NCBI GenBank assembly: GCA_003574785.1
Contig: QORU01000008.1
Location: 248,001 to 312,000 of the forward strand
Length of the DNA: 64,000 nt
Direction of reading: 5' to 3'
Source of the DNA: Taklimakanibacter deserti
GTDB lineage: Bacteria; Pseudomonadota; Alphaproteobacteria; Rhizobiales; Aestuariivirgaceae
The notes beneath the pieces were generated by a model. It had not been told where the DNA came from, did no database searches, and was given only the letters and a program-made list of their open reading frames with translations. The position numbers and the translations under genes are program-made. Shown here in pieces: positions 53,523-61,776 of this stretch (position 1 is the first letter of the stretch; each line of letters starts with the position of its first letter).

Positions 53523-55298
53523 ATGACCGATACAGCACCCGACGCCATCAATTATGTGGCACCCGCCGAAGTCGAGGATGTGGAGCTTTATCATCCGAAA
53601 AGCTTCGTCACCAAATACATCTGGAGCCAGGACGCCAAGGTGATCGCCATACAGTATGCGCTGACCGCGATCGCGATCGGCCTGGTGGCATTGGTGCTGT
53701 CGTGGCTGATGCGGCTGCAACTCGGATTCCCGGAGGCCTTCTCCTTCATCACGCCCGAATCCTACCTGCAGTTCATCACCATGCACGGCATGATCATGGT
53801 CATCTATCTCCTGACCGCGCTGTTCCTGGGCGGATTCGGCAACTACCTCATCCCGCTGATGGTCGGCGCCCGCGACATGGTGTTCCCCTATGTGAACATG
53901 CTGAGCTACTGGGTCTATCTGCTGGCCGTGCTGGTGCTGGTTGCGAGCTTCTTCGCGCCGGGCGGGCCCACCGGCGCCGGCTGGACGCTCTATCCGCCGC
54001 AGGCCATCCTCGCCGGCACCCCGGGACAGAGCTACGGCATCATCCTGATGCTCGCCTCGCTCGCCTTGTTCATCATCGGCTTCACCATGGGCGGATTGAA
54101 CTATGTGGTGACGGTGCTGCAGGCGCGCACGCGCGGGATGACGCTGATGCGCATGCCCTTGACGGTGTGGGGCATCTTCGTCGCCACCATTCTGGCGCTG
54201 CTGGCCTTCCCCGCTCTGTTCGCCGGCGCTGTGATGATGATGTTCGACCGGCTTCTCGGCACCAGCTTTTTCATGCCGGATATCGTCGAGTTCGGCGAAA
54301 GCCTGAAATATGGCGGCGGCAGCCCGATATTGTTCCAGCACCTGTTCTGGTTCTTCGGCCATCCCGAGGTCTATATCGTAGCGCTTCCGGGCTTCGGCAT
54401 CGTCTCCGACCTGATCAGCACCCATGCGCGACGGAACATCTTCGGCTACCGGATGATGGTGTGGGCGATCGTCGCCATCGGCGCCTTGAGTTTCGTGGTG
54501 TGGGCGCACCACATGTATGTCAGCGGCATGAACCCCTATTTCGGCATCTTCTTCGCCACCACCACGCTCATCATCGCGGTGCCCACCGCCATCAAAGTCT
54601 ACAACTGGGTGCTGACGCTGTGGCGGGGCAACATCCATCTGACCCTGCCGATGCTGTTTGCCATCGCCTTCATCCTGACCTTCGTGAATGGCGGGCTGAC
54701 CGGCCTGTTCCTCGGCAACGCCGTGGTGGACGTTCCGCTTTCCGACACCATGTTCGTGGTCGCCCATTTTCACATGGTGATGGGTGTGGCGCCCATCCTC
54801 GTCATCTTCGGGGCCATCTACCATTGGTATCCGCTGATAACCGGACGGATGCTGAACCAGGCCATGGGTCATTTCCACTTCTGGGTCACCTTCCTCGGCG
54901 CCTATGCGATCTACTTTCCCATGCATTATCTGGGCTTCATCGGCGTGCCGCGGCGCTATTACGAGATGGGTGACGTCGCCTTCGTGCCGCCATCCGCCCA
55001 GACGCTGAACGAGTTCATCACCGTCGCGGCCCTGATCGTCGGCTTCGCGCAGGTGGTGTTCATCTTCAACCTGGCGTGGAGCCTGTTCAAAGGCAAGCGG
55101 GCAGAGCGCAACCCCTGGCGGGCCACCACGCTCGAATGGCAGACACCGCAGATGCCGCCCGCGCACGGCAACTGGGGCAAGGAGCTGCCGGTGGTCTATC
55201 GCTGGGCTTACGATTACAGCGTGCCGGGCGCCGCTCAGGACTTCCTGCCGCAGAACCTTCCGCCCGATCAGGTCGCCACCTCGGCAGCAAAGCCATGA
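53523..55298 (+). CDS. coxA: Cytochrome c oxidase subunit I (alternative oxidase)
   Basis: This 591-aa subunit holds heme a, heme a3 and CuB. The HPEVY motif (codons from 54360) marks the His-Tyr active-site region of an A-type oxidase. GNYLIPLMVGARDM and the YVNMLSYW segment belong to the D-channel region. Twelve helices are visible. GGGTGACG precedes the ATG. The next gene overlaps its stop by 4 bases (ATGA). Confidence 0.96.
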   Translation: MTDTAPDAINYVAPAEVEDVELYHPKSFVTKYIWSQDAKVIAIQYALTAIAIGLVALVLSWLMRLQLGFPEAFSFITPESYLQFITMHGMIMVIYLLTALFLGGFGNYLIPLMVGARDMVFPYVNMLSYWVYLLAVLVLVASFFAPGGPTGAGWTLYPPQAILAGTPGQSYGIILMLASLALFIIGFTMGGLNYVVTVLQARTRGMTLMRMPLTVWGIFVATILALLAFPALFAGAVMMMFDRLLGTSFFMPDIVEFGESLKYGGGSPILFQHLFWFFGHPEVYIVALPGFGIVSDLISTHARRNIFGYRMMVWAIVAIGALSFVVWAHHMYVSGMNPYFGIFFATTTLIIAVPTAIKVYNWVLTLWRGNIHLTLPMLFAIAFILTFVNGGLTGLFLGNAVVDVPLSDTMFVVAHFHMVMGVAPILVIFGAIYHWYPLITGRMLNQAMGHFHFWVTFLGAYAIYFPMHYLGFIGVPRRYYEMGDVAFVPPSAQTLNEFITVAALIVGFAQVVFIFNLAWSLFKGKRAERNPWRATTLEWQTPQMPPAHGNWGKELPVVYRWAYDYSVPGAAQDFLPQNLPPDQVATSAAKP

Positions 55299-55954
55299 AC
55301 CTCATCCGCCAGCTGACGGAAAAACCTTGGGTTCCGGCACAGGCCAGGATCGACGACCGTCACCGCGGCGGCACATTCCGATTGCCGGCCAAGACGGTAG
55401 CCTTGCGCACGTTTCTTGCCGTGGTCACGGTTCTGTTCACGCTTCTCGTCCTCAGCTATGGCACAAGGATGGAGTTCGAGGACTGGCGCCCCACGCCGCC
55501 GCTCAGGCTCCTGTGGCTGAACACAGGCCTTCTCGTCCTGAGCAGCCTCGCGATGCAGTGGGCGGAGGTTTCCGCGCGCCGCGGCGAGATCGACGGCGTG
55601 CGCAACGGCCTGCTGGCGGGCGGCGCCTGTGCCGTTGCGTTTCTGGGCGGGCAGATCCTGGCCTGGCGGCAACTGAACATGCTGGCCGTCTTCGACGTCG
55701 CGAACCCGGCGATCGCCTTCTTCTTCCTCATCACCGCGCTGCACGGGCTGCATTTGTTGGGCGGTCTCGTGGCCTGGGGCAGAACCACCGCCAAGGCATG
55801 GCGCGGCTCGGATGTCGCCCAGGTTCGCTTGAGCGTCGAGCTGTGCACCGTCTATTGGCACTTCCTGCTTCTGGTCTGGCTGGTCCTTTTCGGCCTGTTG
55901 TTTTCGGGCAACGACAATCTGGGCGTCCTGCTGGCGCTCTGCGGGCTCAGGTGA
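55295..55954 (+). CDS. Heme-copper oxidase subunit III-like protein (first copy)
   Basis: This 219-aa protein of the COX3 family has five to six helices, including AFFFLITALHGLHLLGGLVAWG and ELCTVYWHFLLLVWLVLFGLLF. It starts at ATG 55295, overlapping the coxA stop. Together with the next gene, two subunit-III-like proteins are present, as in the CoxO/CoxP arrangement. Confidence 0.88.
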   Translation: MNLIRQLTEKPWVPAQARIDDRHRGGTFRLPAKTVALRTFLAVVTVLFTLLVLSYGTRMEFEDWRPTPPLRLLWLNTGLLVLSSLAMQWAEVSARRGEIDGVRNGLLAGGACAVAFLGGQILAWRQLNMLAVFDVANPAIAFFFLITALHGLHLLGGLVAWGRTTAKAWRGSDVAQVRLSVELCTVYWHFLLLVWLVLFGLLFSGNDNLGVLLALCGLR

Positions 55955-55968
55955 AGGGAACAATCCCC

Positions 55969-56691
55969 ATGGCAGATACTGCAGCGAGCGATACGACCGA
56001 ACCCCTGGCGCGGCCTCAAGGCCTGCGCGGCTTCACTGCCGACTGGTCCTCGGATCAGCGGGCATTCAAGAACGTGCCCTGGGGCAAGGCGATGATGTGG
56101 ATCTTCCTGCTCAGCGACACCTTCATCTTCAGCTGCTTCCTCTTGTCCTACATGACGGTCAGATGGTCGACGAAGGTGCCGTGGCCCAATCCCAGCGAGG
56201 TCTTCGCGCTGAATATCGGCGGCACCAGCATCCCCCTCATCCTGATCGCCATCATGACCTTCATCCTGATCTCATCGAGCGGCACGATGGCCATGGCGGT
56301 CAAATACGGCTATGCCCGCGAGCGCAGGAAGACCGCGATCCTGATGCTGGTGACGGCGGCCTTCGGCGCCACATTCGTCGGGATGCAGGCCTTCGAGTGG
56401 ACCAAGCTGATCCTCGAAGGGGTGCGTCCCTGGGGCAACCCCTGGGGCGCGCCGCAGTTCGGCTCGACCTTCTTCATGATCACCGGCTTCCACGGCACGC
56501 ATGTGACGTTCGGGGTGATCTTCCTCATCGCCATCGCCCGAAAAGTCTGGCGCGGAGATTTCGACGTCAACCGGCGCGGCTTCTTTACGAGCCGCAAAGG
56601 CAACTACGAGGTCGTCGAAATCATGGGTCTCTACTGGCACTTTGTCGACCTGGTCTGGGTCTTCATCTTTGCCCTGTTCTATCTTTGGTGA
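55969..56691 (+). CDS. Cytochrome c oxidase subunit III (second copy)
   Basis: This 240-aa subunit III has GKAMMWIFLLSDTFIFSCFLLSY near the N-terminus, GMQAFEWTKLI and GSTFFMITGFHGTHVTFGVIFL in the middle, and YEVVEIMGLYWHFVDLVWVFIFALFYLW at the end, all COX3 features. It follows the first subunit III by 14 bp. The role of having two is not known. Confidence 0.92.
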   Translation: MADTAASDTTEPLARPQGLRGFTADWSSDQRAFKNVPWGKAMMWIFLLSDTFIFSCFLLSYMTVRWSTKVPWPNPSEVFALNIGGTSIPLILIAIMTFILISSSGTMAMAVKYGYARERRKTAILMLVTAAFGATFVGMQAFEWTKLILEGVRPWGNPWGAPQFGSTFFMITGFHGTHVTFGVIFLIAIARKVWRGDFDVNRRGFFTSRKGNYEVVEIMGLYWHFVDLVWVFIFALFYLW

Positions 56692-56699
56692 GGCAAGAC

Positions 56700-57023
56700 A
56701 TGGCACACGCACAGGCGCAGCAGCATCCGATCGGCGTATATCTGTGGACATGGGGACTGCTCTTCGTCCTCAGCACCTTTTCCTACCTGGTCGACTACTT
56801 CAACCTCGAAGGCCATCTCCGGTGGTCGCTGATCCTCCTGTTCATGGTGCTGAAGGCGGGGCTGATCGTCGCCGTCTTCATGCATATGGCCTGGGAGCGG
56901 CTGGCCCTGATCTATGCCATCCTGCTCCCGCCGGTCCTGGTGCTGGTGTTTGTGAGCCTCATGACGCTTGAATCGGACTACACCCTCATCACGCGCGAAC
57001 TCTTCTTCAAGGCAGGATCCTGA
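56700..57023 (+). CDS. Cytochrome c oxidase subunit IV-type protein
   Basis: This 107-aa protein has three helices (VYLWTWGLLFVLSTFSYLVDYF, SLILLFMVLKAGLIVAVFMHMAW and ALIYAILLPPVLVLVFVSLM), the pattern of the bacterial subunit IV family (caa3/CtaF-like). It starts 8 bp after subunit III and ends the oxidase cluster proper. Confidence 0.85.
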   Translation: MAHAQAQQHPIGVYLWTWGLLFVLSTFSYLVDYFNLEGHLRWSLILLFMVLKAGLIVAVFMHMAWERLALIYAILLPPVLVLVFVSLMTLESDYTLITRELFFKAGS

Positions 57024-57037
57024 TCCTCGCAAAGACA

Positions 57038-57260
57038 GGGCTATCACATATGAAAATTCTTGAAGTGAGTGAGCTGGCTGCGGTGTTCCCCCTCTCCCGT
57101 TGCGAAGCAATGGGAGAGGGTGGCCGAAGGCCGGGTGAGGGCTCTTTGTCTCAGCAGGAATGCTCGTTGAGGTCAGAGCACACTGCTCGAAAGAGCCCTC
57201 ATCCGCGCTTCGCGCACCTTCTCCCATTGCTTCGCAACGGGCGAAGGGGAGTGACGCGGA
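57038..57260. mobile_element. MITE-like element, truncated copy
   Basis: The left end GGGCTATCACATATG (57038-57052) matches the terminal repeat of the 53222 element, and the internal hairpins are the same. The right terminal repeat is missing. It lies between the subunit IV gene and the cytochrome c gene. Confidence 0.65.
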
Positions 57261-57288
57261 AGCCTTACAAACCCCAAAGGAGTGACGG

Positions 57289-57666
57289 ATGAAGTTCAGA
57301 TTGGTTCTCGCCGCCCTGGCGCTCATGGGCTTCAGCACCGCCGGCTTTGCGCAAGATGCGGCCGAGGGTGAGAAAGTCTTCAAGAAGTGCCTGGTCTGCC
57401 ATACGGCGACGGACGCGACCAACAAGGTCGGGCCCTCGCTCAAGGGCATTGTCGGCCGCAAGGCGGCGTCGGTCGAAGGTTTCAAATATTCCCCCGCCAT
57501 GCAGGCCAAGGCCGCTGAAGGGGTGATCTGGGACGAGGCCACCCTTACCGCCTATCTGCCCGATCCGAAGGCCTTCGTGCCCGGCACCAAGATGGTCTTT
57601 CCCGGCCTCAAGAATCCGCAAGATGTCGCCAACGTCATCGCCTATCTCAAGACCACGGGAATGTAG
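57289..57666 (+). CDS. Class I cytochrome c
   Basis: This 125-aa periplasmic cytochrome has a signal peptide ending AGFAQDAAEG and the heme motif CLVCH (Cys34, Cys37, His38). The axial methionine is in FVPGTKMVFPGL. It belongs to the mitochondrial-like c2 group and is a likely electron donor to the oxidase encoded upstream, from context. AAAGGAG precedes the ATG. Confidence 0.94.
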   Translation: MKFRLVLAALALMGFSTAGFAQDAAEGEKVFKKCLVCHTATDATNKVGPSLKGIVGRKAASVEGFKYSPAMQAKAAEGVIWDEATLTAYLPDPKAFVPGTKMVFPGLKNPQDVANVIAYLKTTGM

Positions 57667-57668
57667 GC

Positions 57669-57770
57669 TAGAGCATCGGACCGAAAAGTGCGAAGCGGTT
57701 TTCGGATAATCCGATGCGCAAACAAAGAATAGAGCGCCGAGGCGATTCCATCGGAACGCCCGACGCTCCA
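57669..57770. repeat. Dispersed intergenic repeat, copy 4
   Basis: The element begins CTAGAGCATCGG three bases after the cytochrome c stop, then AAGCGGTTTTCGG, CCGATGCGCAAACAAAG, GGCGATTCCATCGGAACGC and GACGCTCCAG. It has the same layout as copies 1-3. Confidence 0.7.
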
Positions 57771-57785
57771 GACGAGCAGGTTGGA

Positions 57786-58022
57786 ATGATCGTCATCCTC
57801 ATTGGCGCGCTCCTCGTCTTTGCCGGCCTGTTGTTCATGGCCTACGTGGCCATCTGGCGCGGGCGGTTGAGCGGTGCGAGCCGGCGCGATTCAACGGCGG
57901 AAAGCCCAACTCTGGAACCCAAGGGTCGAAGTGCTGCCTTTGATCCCAGAGCGAACTGGCCCGGCCTTGCACTTATCGGGCTCGGCTCCGTCCTCATCTA
58001 TGTCGGGACCAGTTATTTGTAG
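57786..58022 (+). CDS. Small membrane protein, hypothetical
   Basis: This 78-aa protein has one strong N-terminal helix (MIVILIGALLVFAGLLFMAYVAIW), a polar middle and a second hydrophobic stretch (LALIGLGSVLIYVGTSYL). The family is not recognised. The ATG at 57786 is chosen because the longer frame runs through the preceding repeat. Confidence 0.5.
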   Translation: MIVILIGALLVFAGLLFMAYVAIWRGRLSGASRRDSTAESPTLEPKGRSAAFDPRANWPGLALIGLGSVLIYVGTSYL

Positions 58023-58074
58023 GGATCACCGCGGCGCATCGCTCTCGAGCGTGACGACTCTAGTCCAACCCATA

Positions 58075-58188
58075 ACCCTCACCCTGAGGTGCCCGCCGCA
58101 GGCGGGCCTCGAAGGGTGGCAAGCGGCGTGCTTTTTGTACCTGGATCATGCTTCGAGGCTCGCTTCGCTCGCACCTCAGCATGAGGGT
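58075..58188. repeat. Imperfect palindromic repeat element
   Basis: Ends ACCCTCACCCTGAGGTGC (58075-58092) and GCACCTCAGCATGAGGGT (58171-58188) pair with two mismatches, with smaller hairpins inside. It has no coding content. Confidence 0.6.
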
Positions 58189-58234
58189 GTTTTGAGTGAG
58201 GCCTCGCCGCGGATTGTCGTATACTTGATCCGTC

Positions 58235-58954
58235 ATGCGTCGTGTTCATGGAACATTGCGGCTGTGCGCGTTGTTGCGCATCTCCAATGTCTGGCTGCTG
58301 GAGTTCGACGGCAACCGCTTTCTCATCGACACCGGCCATAAGGTGGAGCGCCCCCTGCTGATGGCGGAGCTCCATGCCGCCGGCATCCGCGGGCGGGGTG
58401 ACCTCAACGCAATCCTCCTGACACACCGGCATAGCGATCACGCCGGCAACGCCCTATGGCTGCGCGAGCGTTATGGCGCCCTGATCCTCTGCCACCCGGA
58501 CGACGCTTCTGTCCTCGACGGCACAAGCAAAGCTGCCCCGCTCTCCGGAAGGCGTGCGCCGCTCTGGGCGGACGTCCTCTGTCGCATCGAGGACCTGATG
58601 CCGGCCCGCCTCGACGTCGATGGCACCTTTGGCGAGGGCCGCTGGCAATGGGGCTTCGACGTGACGCCGGTGCCGGGGCACACCGAGGGGAGCTGCCTGC
58701 TCTACCACGAGCCGAGTGCCACCCTGTTCTCCGGCGATGCGATCCTGGCCGGGCCGCCGCCCTTGCGCATGATCGAGTGGATCAGCCTCGCCGATGCCGC
58801 CTTCTCCGAGGATGTCGAACGTTGCCGCGCCAATGTGCGGAGGTATCTGCGCGCCCTGCCGCACGTCGAGTGGCTCTGCTCGGGACACGGCCCCGCGGTC
58901 ACCAAAGACGTCAGGAAGAAGCTGCTGGCGCTTGGCCCGGAGAAGGCCGGCTGA
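58235..58954 (+). CDS. MBL-fold metallo-hydrolase
   Basis: This 239-aa protein has the zinc motif THRHSDH (His64, His66, Asp68, His69), TPVPGHTEGSCLLY and SGDAIL, and a final histidine in CSGHGPAV. It has no signal peptide, so it is cytoplasmic. The reaction is unknown. It lies between two repeats and is unrelated to the cox genes. Confidence 0.85.
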   Translation: MRRVHGTLRLCALLRISNVWLLEFDGNRFLIDTGHKVERPLLMAELHAAGIRGRGDLNAILLTHRHSDHAGNALWLRERYGALILCHPDDASVLDGTSKAAPLSGRRAPLWADVLCRIEDLMPARLDVDGTFGEGRWQWGFDVTPVPGHTEGSCLLYHEPSATLFSGDAILAGPPPLRMIEWISLADAAFSEDVERCRANVRRYLRALPHVEWLCSGHGPAVTKDVRKKLLALGPEKAG

Positions 58955-59024
58955 GGTCGAGGTGGCCGTACAGAGATGCTTCGCCGAAACGGCAATTCGG
59001 TGAAAACCCTATCCTCCTTTCGTC

Positions 59025-59044
59025 ATCCCGGCGAAAGCCGGGAT
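59025..59044. repeat. Short hairpin repeat
   Basis: ATCCCGGC and GCCGGGAT pair around a GAAA loop. This short palindrome is common in intergenic regions of this bacterial group. Confidence 0.5.
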
Positions 59045-59081
59045 CCATTGAATTCTTTCAAGGCGAGCAGCGCCGCCTCCG

Positions 59082-59290
59082 ATGTTTCCCCTCTCCCGTT
59101 GCGAAGCAATGGGAGAGGGTGGCCGAAGGCCGGGTGAGGGCTCTTTGTCCCAGCAAGGAATGCTGGTTGAGGTCAGAGCCCGTGGCGCGAAAGAGCCCTC
59201 ATCCGCGCTTCGCGCACCTTCTCCCATTGCTACGCAACGGGAGAAGGGAAAGGACGGAGGGGCCTTACAACTTCCATATGCGATTGCCCC
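59082..59290. mobile_element. MITE-like element, third copy (left end lost)
   Basis: The internal hairpins of the 53222 element recur, and the right end CCATATGCGATTGCCCC (59274-59290) matches its terminal repeat. The left terminal repeat is not found. Confidence 0.65.
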
Positions 59291-59304
59291 GGAGGGGAGC
59301 GGTC

Positions 59305-60681
59305 TCACGTCACCATCCTTCGCCCCGAGCCTTCGACCGGCGGGCCTTCGAGGTAGACGCCGCCTTGCAGCCGCGGCCGCTCCCTCGGGGCAGGGACCTT
59401 CGGCGCGATGAGCGGGCAGTTGACGGCATATTCGCCGAAGGCATCGGCGCCGTGGCTGTTGACGTCATGCAAGGGGCCGGCAAAGCCGCCGAGCGTGGCG
59501 CTCTGCCGGCGCGAGTATCGCCGCAAGCGCGACAGGCCCAGCATCACCCGCTTGGTGCGGTTGAAGCGCATGAGCGGCAGGAGAGCGCGGCCTGCGTTGA
59601 TGCGCTCCGCCGGGCCCTGCTGCGCGCCGACGCGGATCGGCTTCACGCCGAGCCGCATCAGCGTCAAGGCGCGGCTGCGCCCGGCAGCACCCCATTCGCG
59701 CAGCTTCACGTCATGGGGAAGATAGTGCTCGCCGTAAGCGAAAGCGCGCTCGCGTCCCACGCATGAGAGAGCCGGCGCGACCAGGCGCGGCTCCGGCTGC
59801 AATTCGGGCAGGGCCTCGCGCACGATCTCCTCCGCGCCCTGGCCGCTCGTCTCATGATAGTCGATCGCCGTCACCTGCACGCCGTCGTCCTGGAGGAACC
59901 AGATCGCCGTATAATCGTCGATGCCGATGTCCCACGCGGTGTCGACGGGCCGTGCCGGATCATGCGGGAAATCGCCGATGCGGCCCTGGCGCTCCGCTTC
60001 GGCGATGAGGCGCGCATAGTAGGAGGCCTCGCTGACGATCTCGTAATTGCCGCCCCAGACATGATCGGCCATTTCGGGATCGCTGGCATAATCGGACTCC
60101 TTCTCTATTCTCAGCACGTCCGGAAACCACGGATTGTCATGCCAGTTGACGGCGACGAGGGCGGCATCGGCGCGCTGGGGCCCGCCGCGGAAGAACCGGT
60201 CCACGGCGTCCGTCTCATGGCGCGGATTCCATGAGAACCAGAGTTCGGAGCCGGCTTTCCGGATGGTGGGCCTGAGCAGCCTGAGCGAGGGTTCGGAGAG
60301 GTTCTGCGCTTCCTCGACCCAGGCGATGTCGTAGCCTTCGAGCGACTTGATGTTCTCGGAATTGAAGGACTGCATGCCCTTGAAGATGATGAGCGAGCCG
60401 TTGCGTCCGCGGATCTCCTGCTCGAGCACGCTGAAGAAGTCGCTCAAGCCGAATGCGGCGATCTTGTCGATCAGGAGCTGGCGCACCGATTCGCGGATCG
60501 AGTTCTGCACTTCGCGGATGCAGACGCAGCGCAGCCGGGTGCTGCGGCACCGCCTGATGAGCTCGCCGGCGAAGAAATGCGATTTGGCGCTGCCTCTGCC
60601 GCCATAGGCGCCCTTGTAGCGCCGAGGCGAAAGCAGCGGCTTGAAGGCGCGCGGGATTTCAAGCCTCTTTCGGGTCGACAA
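59305..60681 (-). CDS. Phage terminase large subunit (PBSX family)
   Basis: This protein of about 458 aa is a DNA-packaging ATPase/nuclease. Walker A is GAYGGRGSAKS (residues about 24-34), Walker B is YDIAWVEEAQN (about 117-127), and nuclease acids lie in WDIGIDDYTAIWF. It starts at TTG 60681, overlapping the small subunit stop by about 20 bases, since the family N-terminus is EIPRAFKPLL. No portal, capsid or tail genes are near, so it is probably a prophage remnant. Confidence 0.82.
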   Translation of the reverse strand: MSTRKRLEIPRAFKPLLSPRRYKGAYGGRGSAKSHFFAGELIRRCRSTRLRCVCIREVQNSIRESVRQLLIDKIAAFGLSDFFSVLEQEIRGRNGSLIIFKGMQSFNSENIKSLEGYDIAWVEEAQNLSEPSLRLLRPTIRKAGSELWFSWNPRHETDAVDRFFRGGPQRADAALVAVNWHDNPWFPDVLRIEKESDYASDPEMADHVWGGNYEIVSEASYYARLIAEAERQGRIGDFPHDPARPVDTAWDIGIDDYTAIWFLQDDGVQVTAIDYHETSGQGAEEIVREALPELQPEPRLVAPALSCVGRERAFAYGEHYLPHDVKLREWGAAGRSRALTLMRLGVKPIRVGAQQGPAERINAGRALLPLMRFNRTKRVMLGLSRLRRYSRRQSATLGGFAGPLHDVNSHGADAFGEYAVNCPLIAPKVPAPRERPRLQGGVYLEGPPVEGSGRRMVT

Positions 60682-61051
60682 TGTAAAGCTCGAAGTCTGA
60701 ATCGGAGGAAGCGCCGTCGTCCTGGCTCTCCCGGCTCTCCTCGCTGTCGCGCGGGGCTGCGCTGGTGGAGAAGTCGGGCAGGATTTTCTTGAGCAGGCCG
60801 AAGGCGGTGGAGATCTGGGACGGGGTGAGCTCCTGCCGCCCGCGAACGTGATCGAGCAGGAGGTCGAGGACGCCGCTCTCGGTGATCTTCTGGCGGTCGG
60901 CGGCAATCCGCTCGGCATTGCGTAGCGGCCGTATGGGTGAGGAATCCGGACTGGCCGATGAGATGTCGGATAGTGTTGGTGCCCGGGCAGCAAATCGCGG
61001 CGATTGTCCTGATGTCTCAGGTAGTTGCGCGGTTGGCGAGAGGGCCTCCAT
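60659..61051 (-). CDS. Terminase small subunit-like protein
   Basis: This protein of about 130 aa has the region VLDLLLDHVRGRQELTPSQISTAFGLLKKILPDF typical of small terminase subunits. An acidic tail ends DFELYIVDPKEA. The start is uncertain: ATG at 61051 is used, but the frame is open to a TTG at 61300 in the direct repeat. It directly precedes the large subunit, as in phages. Confidence 0.65.
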   Translation of the reverse strand: MEALSPTAQLPETSGQSPRFAARAPTLSDISSASPDSSPIRPLRNAERIAADRQKITESGVLDLLLDHVRGRQELTPSQISTAFGLLKKILPDFSTSAAPRDSEESRESQDDGASSDSDFELYIVDPKEA

Positions 61052-61287
61052 ATGATTGTTCGAATGCCTGTGGCCGGTTTCAGTCAGGAACGTCGGGATA
61101 GAAGGGTTCCGGCTCCTGAAGCGATGGCCAACCATGATGCACCGTGATGTGTTGGGGAGAGTGGGAAGCGGCATGTCCGGTGGCCATGCCACCGAGAAGC
61201 TGCGCCTCGCTTGCGGTTTGAGCGCAAGCCGAGCTTCAGAATCGAAACGCCCGCGGGTTTGAGCCGCAGGCGCAATTTCTTCGATCC

Positions 61288-61619
61288 TGATATTTCCCAA
61301 ATCTTATGCTTTGGCCCACGATGTCAAGCAATTTCTCATGGCGCAACTCAGTAACAGACTTATTCACGCTCCGATTCCTTCTTTGTCGAAAGCGCTGGCG
61401 AGCGTACTTCCACAGGATGAAGTGGACCTGAGGACCCGCTTAGGGAACAGCAGCGGCTTGAAGGCGCGCGGGATTTCAAGCCTATTTCGGATCGACAATG
61501 TAGACCTCGAATTCGGGAGCTGCGGGAGTACCGCTGCCATCGCCAGCGTCCTGTTTCTCCTCATCGTCCGAAGGCGCGGCGCTCGCAGGTGATATTTCCC
61601 AAATCTCACGCTTTGGCCC
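61288..61619. repeat. 30-bp direct repeats flanking a duplicated terminase segment
   Basis: TGATATTTCCCAAATCT at 61288 and 61590 begin two 30-bp direct repeats (61288-61317 and 61590-61619), with two mismatches. They bracket the relic of the terminase junction. Confidence 0.6.
61425..61601 (-). pseudogene. Relic of the terminase small/large junction
   Basis: The minus strand reads a truncated small-subunit tail ending EFEVYIVDPK and a stop. The large-subunit start RLEIPRAFKPLLFPKR follows in the next frame. The intact pair at 60659-60681 has DFELYIVDPKEA and LEIPRAFKPLLSPRR. Most of the small subunit is deleted. It is a partial tandem duplication, not a functional gene. Confidence 0.7.
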
Positions 61620-61776
61620 GAATGAATTCAATCTATAATTGTATAACTGAAAATATACTCTTTACAGGACATGAACATTATGAGAACGTCTGGACGACTC
61701 GCATTTTTTGTGGCTCTCGTTGAATCGGTCTCAAGTGCACTGATTCGAACAGAGCCAAGGAACGTAAGGCATTGTG

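Noticed and set aside
53208..55166. 652-codon open frame on the minus strand
   Set aside because: It is antisense to coxA and to a MITE; its composition is histidine/aspartate rich and not protein-like.
53222..59290. Repeated hairpins as a CRISPR array
   Set aside because: Copies are about 2-4 kb apart, have terminal inverted repeats and no regular spacers or cas genes.
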